From Paenibacillus piscarius (lineage in GTDB: Bacteria; Bacillota; Bacilli; Paenibacillales; Paenibacillaceae), in the NCBI RefSeq assembly GCF_022234545.1, contig NZ_JAIEUI010000012.1, forward strand, positions 1 to 64,000: a stretch of DNA of 64,000 nucleotides, written 5' to 3'. A program made the position numbers and the translations under genes. The notes beneath the pieces are model-generated. The model did not search any database. It was not told where the DNA came from and saw only the letters and a list, made by a program, of their open reading frames with translations. Below, piece by piece: positions 43,201 to 52,365 of this stretch (position 1 is the first letter of the stretch; each line of letters begins with the position of its first letter).

Positions 43201-44247
43201 ATGATCGTTATTACATCAAATCAGACACCGCAGGAACAGGTAGATGATATCATTGCCGTCATTGAGAAGGAAGGACTGCAGGTTCATCTCTCCAGAGGGG
43301 CGGACCACACGGTCATTGGACTGGTAGGGGGCGTTACGCCCAAGCTGGCTGAGCATCTGCGCCAGATGAAAGGCGTCGAGAATGTGGTGAAGATTACCAA
43401 GTCCTACAAGCTCGCCAGCCGTGACTTCCATCCTGAGGATACCATTATCGATATCCGCGGGGTGAAGATCGGCGGGGAGAATCTGGTCGTGATGGGCGGT
43501 CCGTGTGCGGTGGAGTCGCCGGAGCAGATCGATGAGATTGCCCGCCTGGTTAAGGCGTCCGGCGGCCAGGTGCTGCGCGGGGGAGCCTTCAAGCCGCGTA
43601 CCGGACCTTACAGCTTCCAGGGAGTAGGTGTAGAAGGGCTTACTATGATGGCTGAAGCCGGCAAACGCCATGGCCTTCTAACCATTACTGAAGTTATGAC
43701 GCCGGAATATGTGGATATCTGTGCCGAGCACGCGGATATTCTGCAGGTAGGTACACGCAACATGCAGAACTTCGATCTGCTGCGCAAGCTGGGCACCTGC
43801 GGGCGGCCTGTGCTGCTCAAGCGCGGCTTCAGTGCGACTTACGATGAGCTGCTGAATGCAGCAGAGTACATTCTCGCCGGGGGCAACCGCGATGTGATGC
43901 TGTGTGAGCGGGGCATTCGTACTTTTGAGACCTACACGCGTAATACGCTGGATCTGTCTGCAATCCCAGTGCTGCAGAATCTCAGCCACCTGCCGGTGAT
44001 CTCTGACCCGAGCCACGGCACCGGACGCCGTGAGCTGGTTGCTCCAATGGCCAAGGCATCGGTTGCGGCAGGCGCTAATGGTCTGATTATTGAGATGCAC
44101 ACGGACCCGGATAACTCAATGACTGGTGACGGTGTGCAATCTCTCTTCCCTGAACAATTCGACGTTCTGCTGCGGGAGCTGGAGAAGCTGGCGCCGCTGG
44201 TCGGCCGCAAGTTCTCCGAGCCGTTGGAAGCAGCGCCAGCATTGTAA
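43201..44247 (+). CDS. aroF: 3-deoxy-7-phosphoheptulonate synthase, type I-beta
   Basis: 348 aa. The N-terminal ~70 residues (VHLSRGADHTVIGLVGGV) are the ferredoxin-like regulatory domain found in Thermotoga-type DAHP synthases. The barrel has VMGGPCAVESPEQ, RGGAFKPRTGPYSFQG, LLKRGFSAT, DPSHGTGRR and EMHTDPDNSMTGDG. It condenses PEP and erythrose-4-phosphate to start the shikimate pathway; feedback by aromatic amino acids acts through the N-terminal domain in relatives. AAGGGGAG lies upstream of the ATG. Confidence 0.94.
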   Translation: MIVITSNQTPQEQVDDIIAVIEKEGLQVHLSRGADHTVIGLVGGVTPKLAEHLRQMKGVENVVKITKSYKLASRDFHPEDTIIDIRGVKIGGENLVVMGGPCAVESPEQIDEIARLVKASGGQVLRGGAFKPRTGPYSFQGVGVEGLTMMAEAGKRHGLLTITEVMTPEYVDICAEHADILQVGTRNMQNFDLLRKLGTCGRPVLLKRGFSATYDELLNAAEYILAGGNRDVMLCERGIRTFETYTRNTLDLSAIPVLQNLSHLPVISDPSHGTGRRELVAPMAKASVAAGANGLIIEMHTDPDNSMTGDGVQSLFPEQFDVLLRELEKLAPLVGRKFSEPLEAAPAL

Positions 44248-44275
44248 TTAATAGATATGTCTATAGCTTGAGGAG

Positions 44276-44318
44276 CAGCTCTCTTCGTCCGTATTCTGCG
44301 GAGGAAGAGAGCTGTTTG
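44276..44318 (+). terminator. Terminator after the DAHP synthase gene
   Basis: CAGCTCTCTTC (44276-44286) pairs with GAAGAGAGCTG (44304-44314), then TTTGTG; the T-run is short. Confidence 0.65.
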
Positions 44319-44406
44319 TGCTGGGATTTGGACAAATTGACATGGAGTGCAGCAGTTTTTTTGATTTTTCACCAAAGCGTCAGAATATCTTACATTGTTG
44401 CAAGAA

Positions 44407-44451
44407 ATACCTGACATAAGCATTGACGATGTTAGGTATGCGATTTATAAT
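44407..44451 (+). promoter_or_regulatory. glnA promoter with an overlapping 22-bp-centred inverted repeat
   Basis: -35 TTGACG (44423-44428), 17-bp spacer, -10 TATAAT (44446-44451). ATACCTGACAT (44407-44417) and ATGTTAGGTAT (44429-44439) form an inverted repeat with one mismatch; the -35 lies between the arms. The TGACA and TGTTA parts look like GlnR/TnrA half-sites but in outward rather than inward order, so the regulator is uncertain. Confidence 0.65.
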
Positions 44452-44531
44452 GACGACAGCAAAAAAATAAAAAACAAGAACATTTGATACGAAGAGCGGC
44501 CTAATGTTCGGAACTTGGGGAGGAATTAAGC

Positions 44532-45956
44532 ATGTCGGTTGAAAAAGTGTTGCAGACGATCAAGGAAAACAATATCGAGTGGGTGGATTTCCGGTTTGTA
44601 GATCTGGGTGGACGTGCTCACCATATCTCACTGCCAGCATCCGCAGTTGAAGAAGAAACATTTGTAAATGGAGTAGCATTTGATGGTTCTTCCATTACAG
44701 GTTTCCGGGGGATTGAAGAATCGGATATGGTAATGATGCCTGATCCAAGCACTACTTACATCGATCCTTTCACAGCTCACCCTACGCTGAACATTATGTG
44801 TGACATCTTCACGCCAGACGGCGAACGTTATGAGCGCGACCCGCGAGGTATCGCAGTGAAGGCAGAAGAATTCCTGCAGGCGAGCGGTGTAGGTACGGCA
44901 GCATTCTTCGCACCTGAGTCCGAGTTCTTCATCTTCGACGATGTGCGTTACGAGAGCGGAATGAACACTTCCTCCTTCTTCGTGGATTCCGAGGAAGCGG
45001 CATGGAACACAGGCCGCAAGGAAGAAGGCGGCAACATGGCCTTCAAAGTGGGCGTTAAAGGCGGATACGTGCCAGTAGCTCCGGTAGACTCCCAGCAGGA
45101 TATCCGCAGTGAAATGTGCCGTCTGCTTACCGAAGCGGGCCTTGAGATCGAACGCCACCACCATGAAGTGGCTACTGCAGGCCAGGCGGAAATCAACTTC
45201 CGTTTCGACACCCTGAAGAAAACAGCCGATAACCTCCTCACTTACAAATACATTGTGCAGAACACTGCACGCCAATACGGCAAGGTAGCCACCTTCATGC
45301 CAAAACCGCTGTTCGGTGATAACGGAAGCGGGATGCACGTTCACCAGTCGATTTTCAATGGTGATTCTCCTCTGTTCTACGAAAAAGGCGCTTATGCTAA
45401 CCTGAGTGAAATGGCCCTGAACTACATCGGCGGTATCCTGTACCATGCACCTGCACTGATCGCGTTGACTAACCCAAGCACCAACTCGTTCAAACGTCTG
45501 GTTCCTGGTTATGAAGCACCGGTCAACCTGGTCTACTCCAAAGGTAACCGTTCCGCAGCCGTTCGTATCCCGGTAGCTGCTGTGACACCTAAGGGCTGTC
45601 GCATCGAATTCCGTACACCGGACTCCACTGCTAACCCATACCTGGCCTTCTCCGCGATGCTGATGGCCGGCCTGGACGGAATCAAGAAGAAGATCAACCC
45701 GGAAGAAATGGGCTACGGTCCGCTGGACAAGAACATCTACGAATTGTCCGACGCTGACAAGGAGAAGATCCGCAGCGTTCCAGGCTCACTGAACGAAGCA
45801 CTGGATGCTCTGGAAGCCGACTACGAATTCCTGACTGAAGGCGGCGTATTCACCAAGGACTTCATCGATAACTACATCTCTCTGAAGCGTTCCGAAGCCC
45901 AGGCCGTTGCGATCCGTGTTCATCCGCATGAATACTCCCTGTACTTCGATGTATAA
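44532..45956 (+). CDS. glnA: Glutamine synthetase, class I-beta type
   Basis: 474 aa. Motifs are FDGSSITGF, PESEFFIFDD, HHHEVATAGQAEI, FGDNGSGMHVHQS and KRLVPGYEAPVN. Length and the ~25-residue insert after ~150 (NTSSFFVDSEEAAWN to VKGGYVPVAPVDS) match the E. coli-like I-beta class, not the 444-aa I-alpha GlnA of Bacillus. Tyr403 in DKNIYEL aligns with the Tyr adenylylated in enterobacteria. It makes Gln from Glu, NH4+ and ATP. GGGGAGG lies before the ATG. It has its own regulated promoter and no glnR beside it, so it is probably not the main glnRA operon. Confidence 0.92.
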   Translation: MSVEKVLQTIKENNIEWVDFRFVDLGGRAHHISLPASAVEEETFVNGVAFDGSSITGFRGIEESDMVMMPDPSTTYIDPFTAHPTLNIMCDIFTPDGERYERDPRGIAVKAEEFLQASGVGTAAFFAPESEFFIFDDVRYESGMNTSSFFVDSEEAAWNTGRKEEGGNMAFKVGVKGGYVPVAPVDSQQDIRSEMCRLLTEAGLEIERHHHEVATAGQAEINFRFDTLKKTADNLLTYKYIVQNTARQYGKVATFMPKPLFGDNGSGMHVHQSIFNGDSPLFYEKGAYANLSEMALNYIGGILYHAPALIALTNPSTNSFKRLVPGYEAPVNLVYSKGNRSAAVRIPVAAVTPKGCRIEFRTPDSTANPYLAFSAMLMAGLDGIKKKINPEEMGYGPLDKNIYELSDADKEKIRSVPGSLNEALDALEADYEFLTEGGVFTKDFIDNYISLKRSEAQAVAIRVHPHEYSLYFDV

Positions 45957-45987
45957 GATTAGCTAATCTGAATATAGCTTGATGAAG

Positions 45988-46021
45988 AAACCCCTGGAAT
46001 CTTTGGATTCCGGGGGTTTTT
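45988..46021 (+). terminator. Terminator after glnA
   Basis: AAACCCCTGGAATC-TTTG-GATTCCGGGGGTTT then T-run. Confidence 0.9.
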
Positions 46022-46038
46022 GCGTCATACTGAAAAGG

Positions 46039-46281
46039 ATAAATCCCTTTGAATCAGCGGGACGTTGGCACGAGCGGGAGATGTAAGGGAGAAATCCCTT
46101 TGATTTGGGCAGAAGTGGGCTAGAAAACGAAATGAAGGGGAGAAATCCCATAGATTCATTGAAAAGTTGGCTGGAAGCTAAAATGAAGTGGATTAATCCC
46201 TCTGAGGCGTACAGAAGTTAGCTGGAAGGTGGAATGAGAGGGATAAATCAGACGGATGCAATGAGGAGCACTAGTGCACCT
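46039..46281. repeat. Second GGGATAAATCCC array (51-bp period, 5 cores) ending in a GTGCACTAGTGCAC-type palindrome
   Basis: Cores start at 46039, 46090, 46141, 46192 and 46243, exactly 51 bp apart and more diverged than in the array at 75. Spacers share AGAAGT-GGGCT and GAAATGAAG-type words with that array. AGGAGCACTAGTGCACCT at 46264-46281 follows the last core at nearly the same distance as at the first array (21 against 23 nt). It lies between the glnA terminator and the GH94 promoter; the rest of the 630-nt gap holds no gene. Confidence 0.88.
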
Positions 46282-46481
46282 GAATTCCCCCAAAGTCTTT
46301 CCCTTAGGTTGAAGTGGGAAAGCCTGTTTTAACGTGGTTAAAATAGTAGGATATTGTCTTTTCGGAAAAGTTTCGTTGAATCAATGCTAATAATTCAATA
46401 ATGTTACATTTATACGTGGAATTCTGTGTTTTGGAGCATGAACTTCGGCTGGATTCTCCCATTAATAGTCGCAAAAAACGC

Positions 46482-46530
46482 TTTACAAAGGGATATAAGG
46501 ATGTGATAATGAAACCGAAACCGATTTCGG
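46482..46530 (+). promoter_or_regulatory. Promoter with LacI-type operator before the GH94 gene
   Basis: -35 TTTACA (46482-46487), 17-bp spacer, -10 GATAAT (46505-46510). CCGAAA-CCGA-TTTCGG (46515-46530) is a perfect inverted repeat covering the predicted start site, the usual place for a LacI/GalR-family repressor. It suggests sugar induction of the phosphorylase. Confidence 0.6.
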
Positions 46531-46586
46531 AAAGCGGTATCGGGAAATGTGATCGAGAAGAGATCTGCTGACAGGGAACAGAGAGG

Positions 46587-49343
46587 ATGAGTGTATTGAA
46601 AGAACAAACGAACAGGTCACAAGCCGGCTGGAGCTTTACCGGGAATAACGGGGATTTCAGGCTGGAGCAGCCGGACCGGAGCAGTTATTTATATTTTCCG
46701 CTGGTGAATGAAGGGGGCATGATGTCCTCGATCAGCCCTAAGCTGCATGGGCAGGTGACTTCTGGTCATAATACGTTTCTTACGCCGCCGGTCTCGGTAG
46801 AGGATCTGCATAACTCCCGGGCCTCGCGCAATTTCTGGGTCTACATTGAAGGTAAAGGCGCTTGGTCAGCGGCGGGCAACTCCGCGCGGCAGAATGCAGC
46901 GTTCTATAGTGAAGCCGCAGATGAAGTGGTGCTGGAAGCAGGACTCTTGTGGCATAAAGTGACGCGTGAGAGCAAAGAGCTGGGGCTGCGGGCAGAGATC
47001 ACCAGCTTCGTGCCGTGCGGCACGGACAAGGTGGAGCTGATGAAGGTTACGCTCACGAACACCGGCCCGGCCCCGCTCAAACTGTCCGCTACTGCAGCGA
47101 TTCCGCTGTATGCACGTTCGGCGGATGATCTGCGCGACCACCGGCATGTGACATCGCTGCTGAACCGCATCTATACCTCCGCTTATGGCGTTGAAGTGCA
47201 GCCTGCCTTGTCCTTCGATGAACGGGGACACCGGGTGAACCATACCTCTTACGGAGTGTTCGGTGCGGCGGAAGGCGGGGAAGCGCCAGCCGGGTTCTTC
47301 CCTGTGCAGGAGGATTTCATCGGGGAAGGCGGAAGTCTGGACTGGCCGGAGGCAGTCGTGAATAATCTGACACCGGAGCCCGGTGCAGACGGCGGATTAC
47401 ATAGGGAAGGATACGAGGCGCTTGGCGGCCTGCGCTTTGCGGAGATTACATTGTCTCCGGGCCAGAGCTATTCTTATGTCATAGCGATGGCGATTGCCAG
47501 TGACCGGATTGATGTGCCGGCGCTGATAGCGAAGGCTTTATCGGCGGCTGCTTTTGACGCGCTGCTGGAAGAGAACAAGAGCTTCTGGGCTGATAAAATC
47601 AATACCGTGGAATTCCACACCGGCGATCACGCTGCTGATGAATGGATGAAGTGGGTGACGCTGCAGCCGGTGCTGCGCAGACTCTACGGCAACTCCTTCC
47701 TGCCTTACCACGATTACGGCAGAGGCGGACGCGGCTGGCGCGATCTCTGGCAGGACTGCCTGGCGCTGCTCATTATGGAGCCTGCGGATGTCCGCAGCCT
47801 GCTCCTGAATAACTATGCCGGCGTCCGGATCGACGGCAGCAATGCGACGATTATCGGGCAGCAGCCCGGCGAGTTCATTGCCGACCGCAACAATATTCCC
47901 CGGGTCTGGATGGACCATGGTGCGTGGCCGTTCCTGACGACCATGCTGTACCTGGACCAGAGCGGCGATCTGGACTTCCTGCTGCAGGAGCAGACGTATT
48001 TCCGCGATACCTTCATGAACCGCTGCAAGGAGCGCGATACCTCCGGGGAGCCGGGCGCAGGCAGCAGCCTGCGGACGGCGGCTGGCGAAGTCTATACCGG
48101 AACAATTCTGGAGCATATTCTGCTGCAGAATCTGGTGCCGTTCTTCAATGTGGGTGAACACAATAACATTCTGCTGGAGGGTGCGGACTGGAACGATGGC
48201 CTGGATATGGCCGCCCAGCGCGGTGAGAGTGTGACCTTCACGGCCTTCTACGCCAGCAACCTGCTGGATCTCTCGGGTCTGCTCCTGACTCTGAAGGAGC
48301 GTACCGGCAGTGACACACTGGAGCTGGCCGAAGAAATGGTGCTGCTGCTTGATACGCTGAACGAATCTGTAGACTATGAATCCGTTACAGCCAAGCACGA
48401 GCTGCTGAACCGCTTCTATGCGGCTGCCCCGAATAAGGTAAGCGGGGAAAGAGCTGTATTGAAGCTGGAGGAGGTAGCCCGCGACCTGGCCCGCAAGGCG
48501 GACTGGATCTTCAGCCACCTGCGGACGAATGAATGGGTGGAGAGTGCACATGGCGACGGCTGGTTCAACGGCTATTATAATAATGACGGAGAACGTGTTG
48601 AAGGAGAGCGGGCTGATGGCACCCGGATGACGCTGACCGGCCAGGTCTTCCCGCTGTTGGGCCATGCTGCCGCGCCTGAGCAGATTCCGGCAATCATCTC
48701 TGCGGTGGAGCGGAATCTGTTCGATGAGAAGATCGGCTACCGCCTGAACAGCAACTTCGGCGGCATTCAGCAGAATCTGGGGCGCGCGTTCGGCTTCGCC
48801 TTCGGCCATAAGGAGAACGGGGCAATGTTCAGCCATATGACCGTCATGTACGGCAATGCCCTCTATAAACGCGGTTATGTCCAGGAAGGCCGCAAGGTGC
48901 TGGATTCCTTGTACCGTCTGAGCGCGGACTTTGAGGTCAGCCGGATGTATCCGGGCATCCCGGAATACATCAGCGAAGAAGGCAGAGGCATGTACACGTA
49001 TCTGACCGGCTCGGCCAGCTGGCTGCTGCTGACGATGGTTACTGAAGTGTTCGGCGTCAAAGGCAAGCTCGGCGATCTGCTGCTGCAGCCGAAGCTGGTG
49101 AAGGAGCAGTTTGATGCGCAGAAGAGCGCCTCGATCAAAACACTCTTCGCCGGACGTGAGCTGAAAGTCGTCTATACGGCCTCTGGAAGCACGGAATATG
49201 GAGAGTACCAAATACACTCCGCAAAGCTTAACGGGTCTGAGGTAACGCTTCAGCGCGTCTCAGAGGGTGCTGTTGTGTCCCGAGACCTGCTGACGGCTCT
49301 GTCCGAAGGAGAAGTTCATCTGTTAGAGGTGGAGCTGGCGTAA
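46587..49343 (+). CDS. GH94-type disaccharide phosphorylase
   Basis: 918 aa. The layout is GH94: an N-terminal beta-sandwich (~1-320), a helical linker, an (alpha/alpha)6 barrel (~350-820) with the catalytic Asp in EGADWNDGLDMA, YGRGGRGWRDLWQD and the phosphate-site region (GSASWLLLTMVTE), then a C-terminal beta domain. GH94 enzymes split beta-glucosides with phosphate. Length is nearer laminaribiose phosphorylase (~910 aa) than cellobiose phosphorylase (~810 aa), so laminaribiose is a guess at the substrate. AGGGA lies 9 nt before the ATG. The putative LacI-type operator upstream supports sugar control. Confidence 0.82.
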   Translation: MSVLKEQTNRSQAGWSFTGNNGDFRLEQPDRSSYLYFPLVNEGGMMSSISPKLHGQVTSGHNTFLTPPVSVEDLHNSRASRNFWVYIEGKGAWSAAGNSARQNAAFYSEAADEVVLEAGLLWHKVTRESKELGLRAEITSFVPCGTDKVELMKVTLTNTGPAPLKLSATAAIPLYARSADDLRDHRHVTSLLNRIYTSAYGVEVQPALSFDERGHRVNHTSYGVFGAAEGGEAPAGFFPVQEDFIGEGGSLDWPEAVVNNLTPEPGADGGLHREGYEALGGLRFAEITLSPGQSYSYVIAMAIASDRIDVPALIAKALSAAAFDALLEENKSFWADKINTVEFHTGDHAADEWMKWVTLQPVLRRLYGNSFLPYHDYGRGGRGWRDLWQDCLALLIMEPADVRSLLLNNYAGVRIDGSNATIIGQQPGEFIADRNNIPRVWMDHGAWPFLTTMLYLDQSGDLDFLLQEQTYFRDTFMNRCKERDTSGEPGAGSSLRTAAGEVYTGTILEHILLQNLVPFFNVGEHNNILLEGADWNDGLDMAAQRGESVTFTAFYASNLLDLSGLLLTLKERTGSDTLELAEEMVLLLDTLNESVDYESVTAKHELLNRFYAAAPNKVSGERAVLKLEEVARDLARKADWIFSHLRTNEWVESAHGDGWFNGYYNNDGERVEGERADGTRMTLTGQVFPLLGHAAAPEQIPAIISAVERNLFDEKIGYRLNSNFGGIQQNLGRAFGFAFGHKENGAMFSHMTVMYGNALYKRGYVQEGRKVLDSLYRLSADFEVSRMYPGIPEYISEEGRGMYTYLTGSASWLLLTMVTEVFGVKGKLGDLLLQPKLVKEQFDAQKSASIKTLFAGRELKVVYTASGSTEYGEYQIHSAKLNGSEVTLQRVSEGAVVSRDLLTALSEGEVHLLEVELA

Positions 49344-49369
49344 GCTGCGTGCTGGCCCCGCCATAAGTT

Positions 49370-49408
49370 AACGCCTGTCCCGCGAGTTTGCAGGGGGCAG
49401 GCGTTTTT
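49370..49408 (+). terminator. Terminator after the GH94 gene
   Basis: AACGCCTGTCCC pairs with GGGGGCAGGCGTT, followed by TTT. Confidence 0.85.
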
Positions 49409-49545
49409 AGCTAAAATTAGCGAAAAATGCCCCGCTATACAGCTGAGATGGATATAATTGTACAGAGCGCAGTTGCTGCGCGCGTTTGGCGAGATTATTT
49501 TCGCACACCGAAAATTTAGCTTGGACCGGAAAGGATGGACATGAA

Positions 49546-50430
49546 ATGGCGCGTATTCTCTCAAACGGGCAGCTGACCGTAGAGATTGCTGATGTGGGTG
49601 CATATGGAGGCACCCGGTTTGACTGGAGCGGATTTATTACCGGAGTGACTCTGGAGCAGGGAGGGCATACCTTTTGTGTTCCAGAGAGTCTGATTCCCGG
49701 ACAAGGGACAGGGGGCAGCGGACTCTGCAACGAGTTTGGCATTTCCCGGGCAATTGGCTATGACGATGCTGCTCCAGGAGAATGGTTCCCCAAATTCGGA
49801 GTGGGGCTGCTGCAGAAGCAGAAGGATGAACCGTACTCGTTCGTCGGAGAGTATCCGCTGATTCCCTTTCCTGTCAATGAGGAATGGACTACAGATTCTG
49901 TTACATATACGGTGGAGCCGCTGGAATGCCGGGGCTACAGCATGAAGCTGGTTAAGACGCTGAAGCTGGACGGGAACAGGCTGGACATTTATTACCATGT
50001 GGAAAATGTCGGGACAGAGCCGCTCCGTCTGGAAGAGTATATCCACAATTTTGTCGGAATTGATCAGGCTGATGTAGGACCGGATTATGAGCTGAAGCTG
50101 CCGGGAAGTCCCCGGATAACCTCGCCCGAATCCTCTTTCACAGAGAACCTCCTCAAGATTGAGGGGAACGCTCTGACCTGGACAGGAGAAACTAACCGCC
50201 AGTTCTACTGCAAGCTGGAAGGCTGGGAGCAGGCCGAGGCGGATTATTACTGGGAGCTGGTTCATAAGTCCAGCGGAGCCGGTATGCGGGAGAGCGGAGA
50301 TTTCACCGCAGAGCGGATCGCATTGTGGGGAGACAAGCATGTGATTTCTCCCGAGGTTTTTATTGACATCACCATTTTACCGCGTCACAGCAAGGGTTGG
50401 CGCCGCAGCTATCAATTTTTCACCTGCTGA
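49546..50430 (+). CDS. Putative galactose-mutarotase-like protein
   Basis: 294 aa from ATG 49546. All-beta composition with TRFDWSGFITGVTLEQGGHTF, NEFGISRAIGYDDA and VGTEPLRLEEYIHNFVGI suggests the mutarotase-like (GH-type beta-sandwich) superfamily, not a canonical aldose epimerase, whose His/Glu motif is not evident. GGAAAGGA lies about 12 nt upstream; the frame is open from TTG 49486 but the extra residues look non-conserved. It follows the GH94 gene on the same strand but behind a terminator. Substrate unknown. Confidence 0.6.
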   Translation: MARILSNGQLTVEIADVGAYGGTRFDWSGFITGVTLEQGGHTFCVPESLIPGQGTGGSGLCNEFGISRAIGYDDAAPGEWFPKFGVGLLQKQKDEPYSFVGEYPLIPFPVNEEWTTDSVTYTVEPLECRGYSMKLVKTLKLDGNRLDIYYHVENVGTEPLRLEEYIHNFVGIDQADVGPDYELKLPGSPRITSPESSFTENLLKIEGNALTWTGETNRQFYCKLEGWEQAEADYYWELVHKSSGAGMRESGDFTAERIALWGDKHVISPEVFIDITILPRHSKGWRRSYQFFTC

Positions 50431-50539
50431 ACGCGCCCTAGCTTACCTCATATGTGAATAATTATACTTGCTGGTGTTTAACGTTATCTGCTATCATAGC
50501 GATATCCATATTCATAGGAGAGAAAGGGTGGGAGCTATT

Positions 50540-51628
50540 TTGAGCAAGAGAGCATACAATTTTAATGCCGGTCCGGCAGCGTTGCCGCTGGAAGTATTGG
50601 AACGCGCACAGGCAGAGTTTGTTGAATTCCGGGAGAGCGGAATGTCGATTATGGAGATGTCGCACCGCGGGGCGATATACGAGTCTGTGCATAATGAAGC
50701 TCAGGAACGCTTGCTTTCGCTCCTCGGCAATCCGCAGGGCTACAAGGTATTGTTCATCCAGGGCGGTGCAAGCACCCAGTTCGCCATGGTGCCGATGAAC
50801 CTGATCGGTGCAGGCCAGGTGGGCAGCTATGTGATGACAGGAAGCTGGGCCGAGAAGGCCTTGAAGGAAGCCAAGCTGACCGGGGGCGGACATGTAGCTG
50901 CAACCTCAGAGGATAAGAAGTTCCTGGCGATTCCTGAGCTTGGCAGCATCAAGCCTGCGGACAATGCCGCTTATCTGCACATCACCTCTAACGAGACCAT
51001 CGAGGGAACACAGTATGCCGAATACCCGGATACCGGCGAGCTTCCGCTGATTGCCGATATGTCTAGCGATATTCTGAGCCGCTCCTTCGATACAAGCAAG
51101 TTCGGCCTGATCTACGCGGGCGCGCAGAAGAATCTCGGACCTTCAGGTGTCACGGTAGTGATCGCCAAGGAGGAGCTGATCTCCAGTTCCCCGGCGACAA
51201 TTCCGACGATTCTGCGGTACGATACACACCTTAAGAATAACTCTCTCTACAATACGCCGCCATCCTTCTCTGTATATATGGTCAACGAAGTGTTAAAATG
51301 GGTTGAGGAACAGGGCGGACTTGCCGGTATCGAAGCCAAGAACCGTGACAAGGCAGGTCTCTTATACGAAACTATTGACAGCAGTGACGGCTTCTACCGC
51401 GGAGTTGCGGAGCAAGGCAGCCGCTCCATTATGAATGTAACGTTCCGGATGCAGTCGGAGGAGCTGGAGAAGCAGTTCATCAAGGCTTCTGAAGCAGAAG
51501 GCTTCGTCGGCCTCAAGGGCCACCGCAGTGTAGGGGGCTTACGAGCTTCGATCTACAACGCAGTGCCTCATGAGAGCGTGAAGGCGCTCGCTGACTTCAT
51601 GAAGCATTTCCGGCAGACACAAGGGTAA
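50540..51628 (+). CDS. serC: Phosphoserine aminotransferase
   Basis: 362 aa from TTG 50540. The N-terminus YNFNAGPAALPLEVLERAQ is diagnostic; other marks are MSIMEMSHRG, QGGASTQFAMVP, PLIADMSSDILSR, the PLP Lys in YAGAQKNLGPSG and HRSVGGLRASIYNA. It makes phosphoserine in serine synthesis (and may act in PLP synthesis). GGTGGGAG is 6 nt before TTG 50540; GTG 50528 is an in-frame alternative. Single gene with trmL close behind. Confidence 0.94.
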   Translation: MSKRAYNFNAGPAALPLEVLERAQAEFVEFRESGMSIMEMSHRGAIYESVHNEAQERLLSLLGNPQGYKVLFIQGGASTQFAMVPMNLIGAGQVGSYVMTGSWAEKALKEAKLTGGGHVAATSEDKKFLAIPELGSIKPADNAAYLHITSNETIEGTQYAEYPDTGELPLIADMSSDILSRSFDTSKFGLIYAGAQKNLGPSGVTVVIAKEELISSSPATIPTILRYDTHLKNNSLYNTPPSFSVYMVNEVLKWVEEQGGLAGIEAKNRDKAGLLYETIDSSDGFYRGVAEQGSRSIMNVTFRMQSEELEKQFIKASEAEGFVGLKGHRSVGGLRASIYNAVPHESVKALADFMKHFRQTQG

Positions 51629-51775
51629 TCTAAGAACGTTCCTGACCTTCCGCCTGGCAGCGGAAGGTTTCTTCATGCCCGCACCCTGGGAGAATACCCT
51701 TCGTCTGCTCCCGGAAGCAGCCCCCGGAATTCATCAATGGGCCAAGTGCGCCCTAAGAGAGGAGTCAACCGTATT

Positions 51776-52240
51776 ATGGCATTACACATCGTGCTGGTGG
51801 AACCGGAGATTCCGGCGAACACCGGCAACATCGCCCGCACTTGTGCGGCTACGGGAACTCACCTGCATCTTGTGCATCCGCTGGGCTTCCGCACAGACGA
51901 TGCGACACTGAAGCGTGCCGGGCTCGATTATTGGCATGCGGTGCATATTGAGTATCACAATTCGTTCAGTGAGGTGCTGGAGAAATATCAGGAAGGCCGG
52001 TTCTTCTATGCCACCACCAAGGCCAAGAAGCGGTACACTGACTTCCAGTTCCGCGATGGCGATTTCTTCGTGTTCGGCAAAGAAACCAAGGGATTGCCTG
52101 CAGAAATTCTGGAAGCCGGACAAGAAACGGCTATGCGGATGCCGATGGGCCAGGCGGTACGATCGCTGAATCTGTCCAATTCTGCAGCGATTGTGGTCTA
52201 TGAAGCACTGCGTCAACTGGATTTCCCAGAACTTTTCTAA
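51776..52240 (+). CDS. trmL: tRNA (cytidine/uridine-34 2'-O)-methyltransferase TrmL
   Basis: 154 aa from ATG 51776, a SPOUT-fold enzyme. N-terminal HIVLVEPEIPANTGNIARTC, FVFGKETKGLP and C-terminal RSLNLSNSAAIVVYEALRQ are the family blocks forming the trefoil knot. It methylates the wobble ribose of tRNA(Leu). Usual length is ~155 aa. GAGAGGAG lies upstream; the frame extends back to 51737 without conservation. Confidence 0.93.
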   Translation: MALHIVLVEPEIPANTGNIARTCAATGTHLHLVHPLGFRTDDATLKRAGLDYWHAVHIEYHNSFSEVLEKYQEGRFFYATTKAKKRYTDFQFRDGDFFVFGKETKGLPAEILEAGQETAMRMPMGQAVRSLNLSNSAAIVVYEALRQLDFPELF

Positions 52241-52274
52241 AAGTTGACATCATTTTTTATTTTTTTCAGCAGGA

Positions 52275-52281
52275 TTCGACA
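52275..52281 (-). promoter_or_regulatory. Candidate Spo0A box upstream of abrB
   Basis: TTCGACA on the plus strand is the complement of TGTCGAA, the 0A-box core. In B. subtilis Spo0A represses abrB through such boxes. A TTGACA at 52244 is a possible -35, but no -10 with proper spacing was found. A 6-bp dyad AGTAGT-AAG-ACTACT lies at ~52318-52332. Confidence 0.4.
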
Positions 52282-52365
52282 TAAAAGTAACGAAATAGTT
52301 GAATAGTGCCGAAATAAGTAGTAAGACTACTAATCATAAGTTGAACAGGAGAGTGTAAGTTAGAT

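Noticed and set aside
47538..49217. 559-codon ORF antisense to the GH94 gene
   Set aside because: Shadow frame caused by high GC at third codon positions; composition not protein-like.
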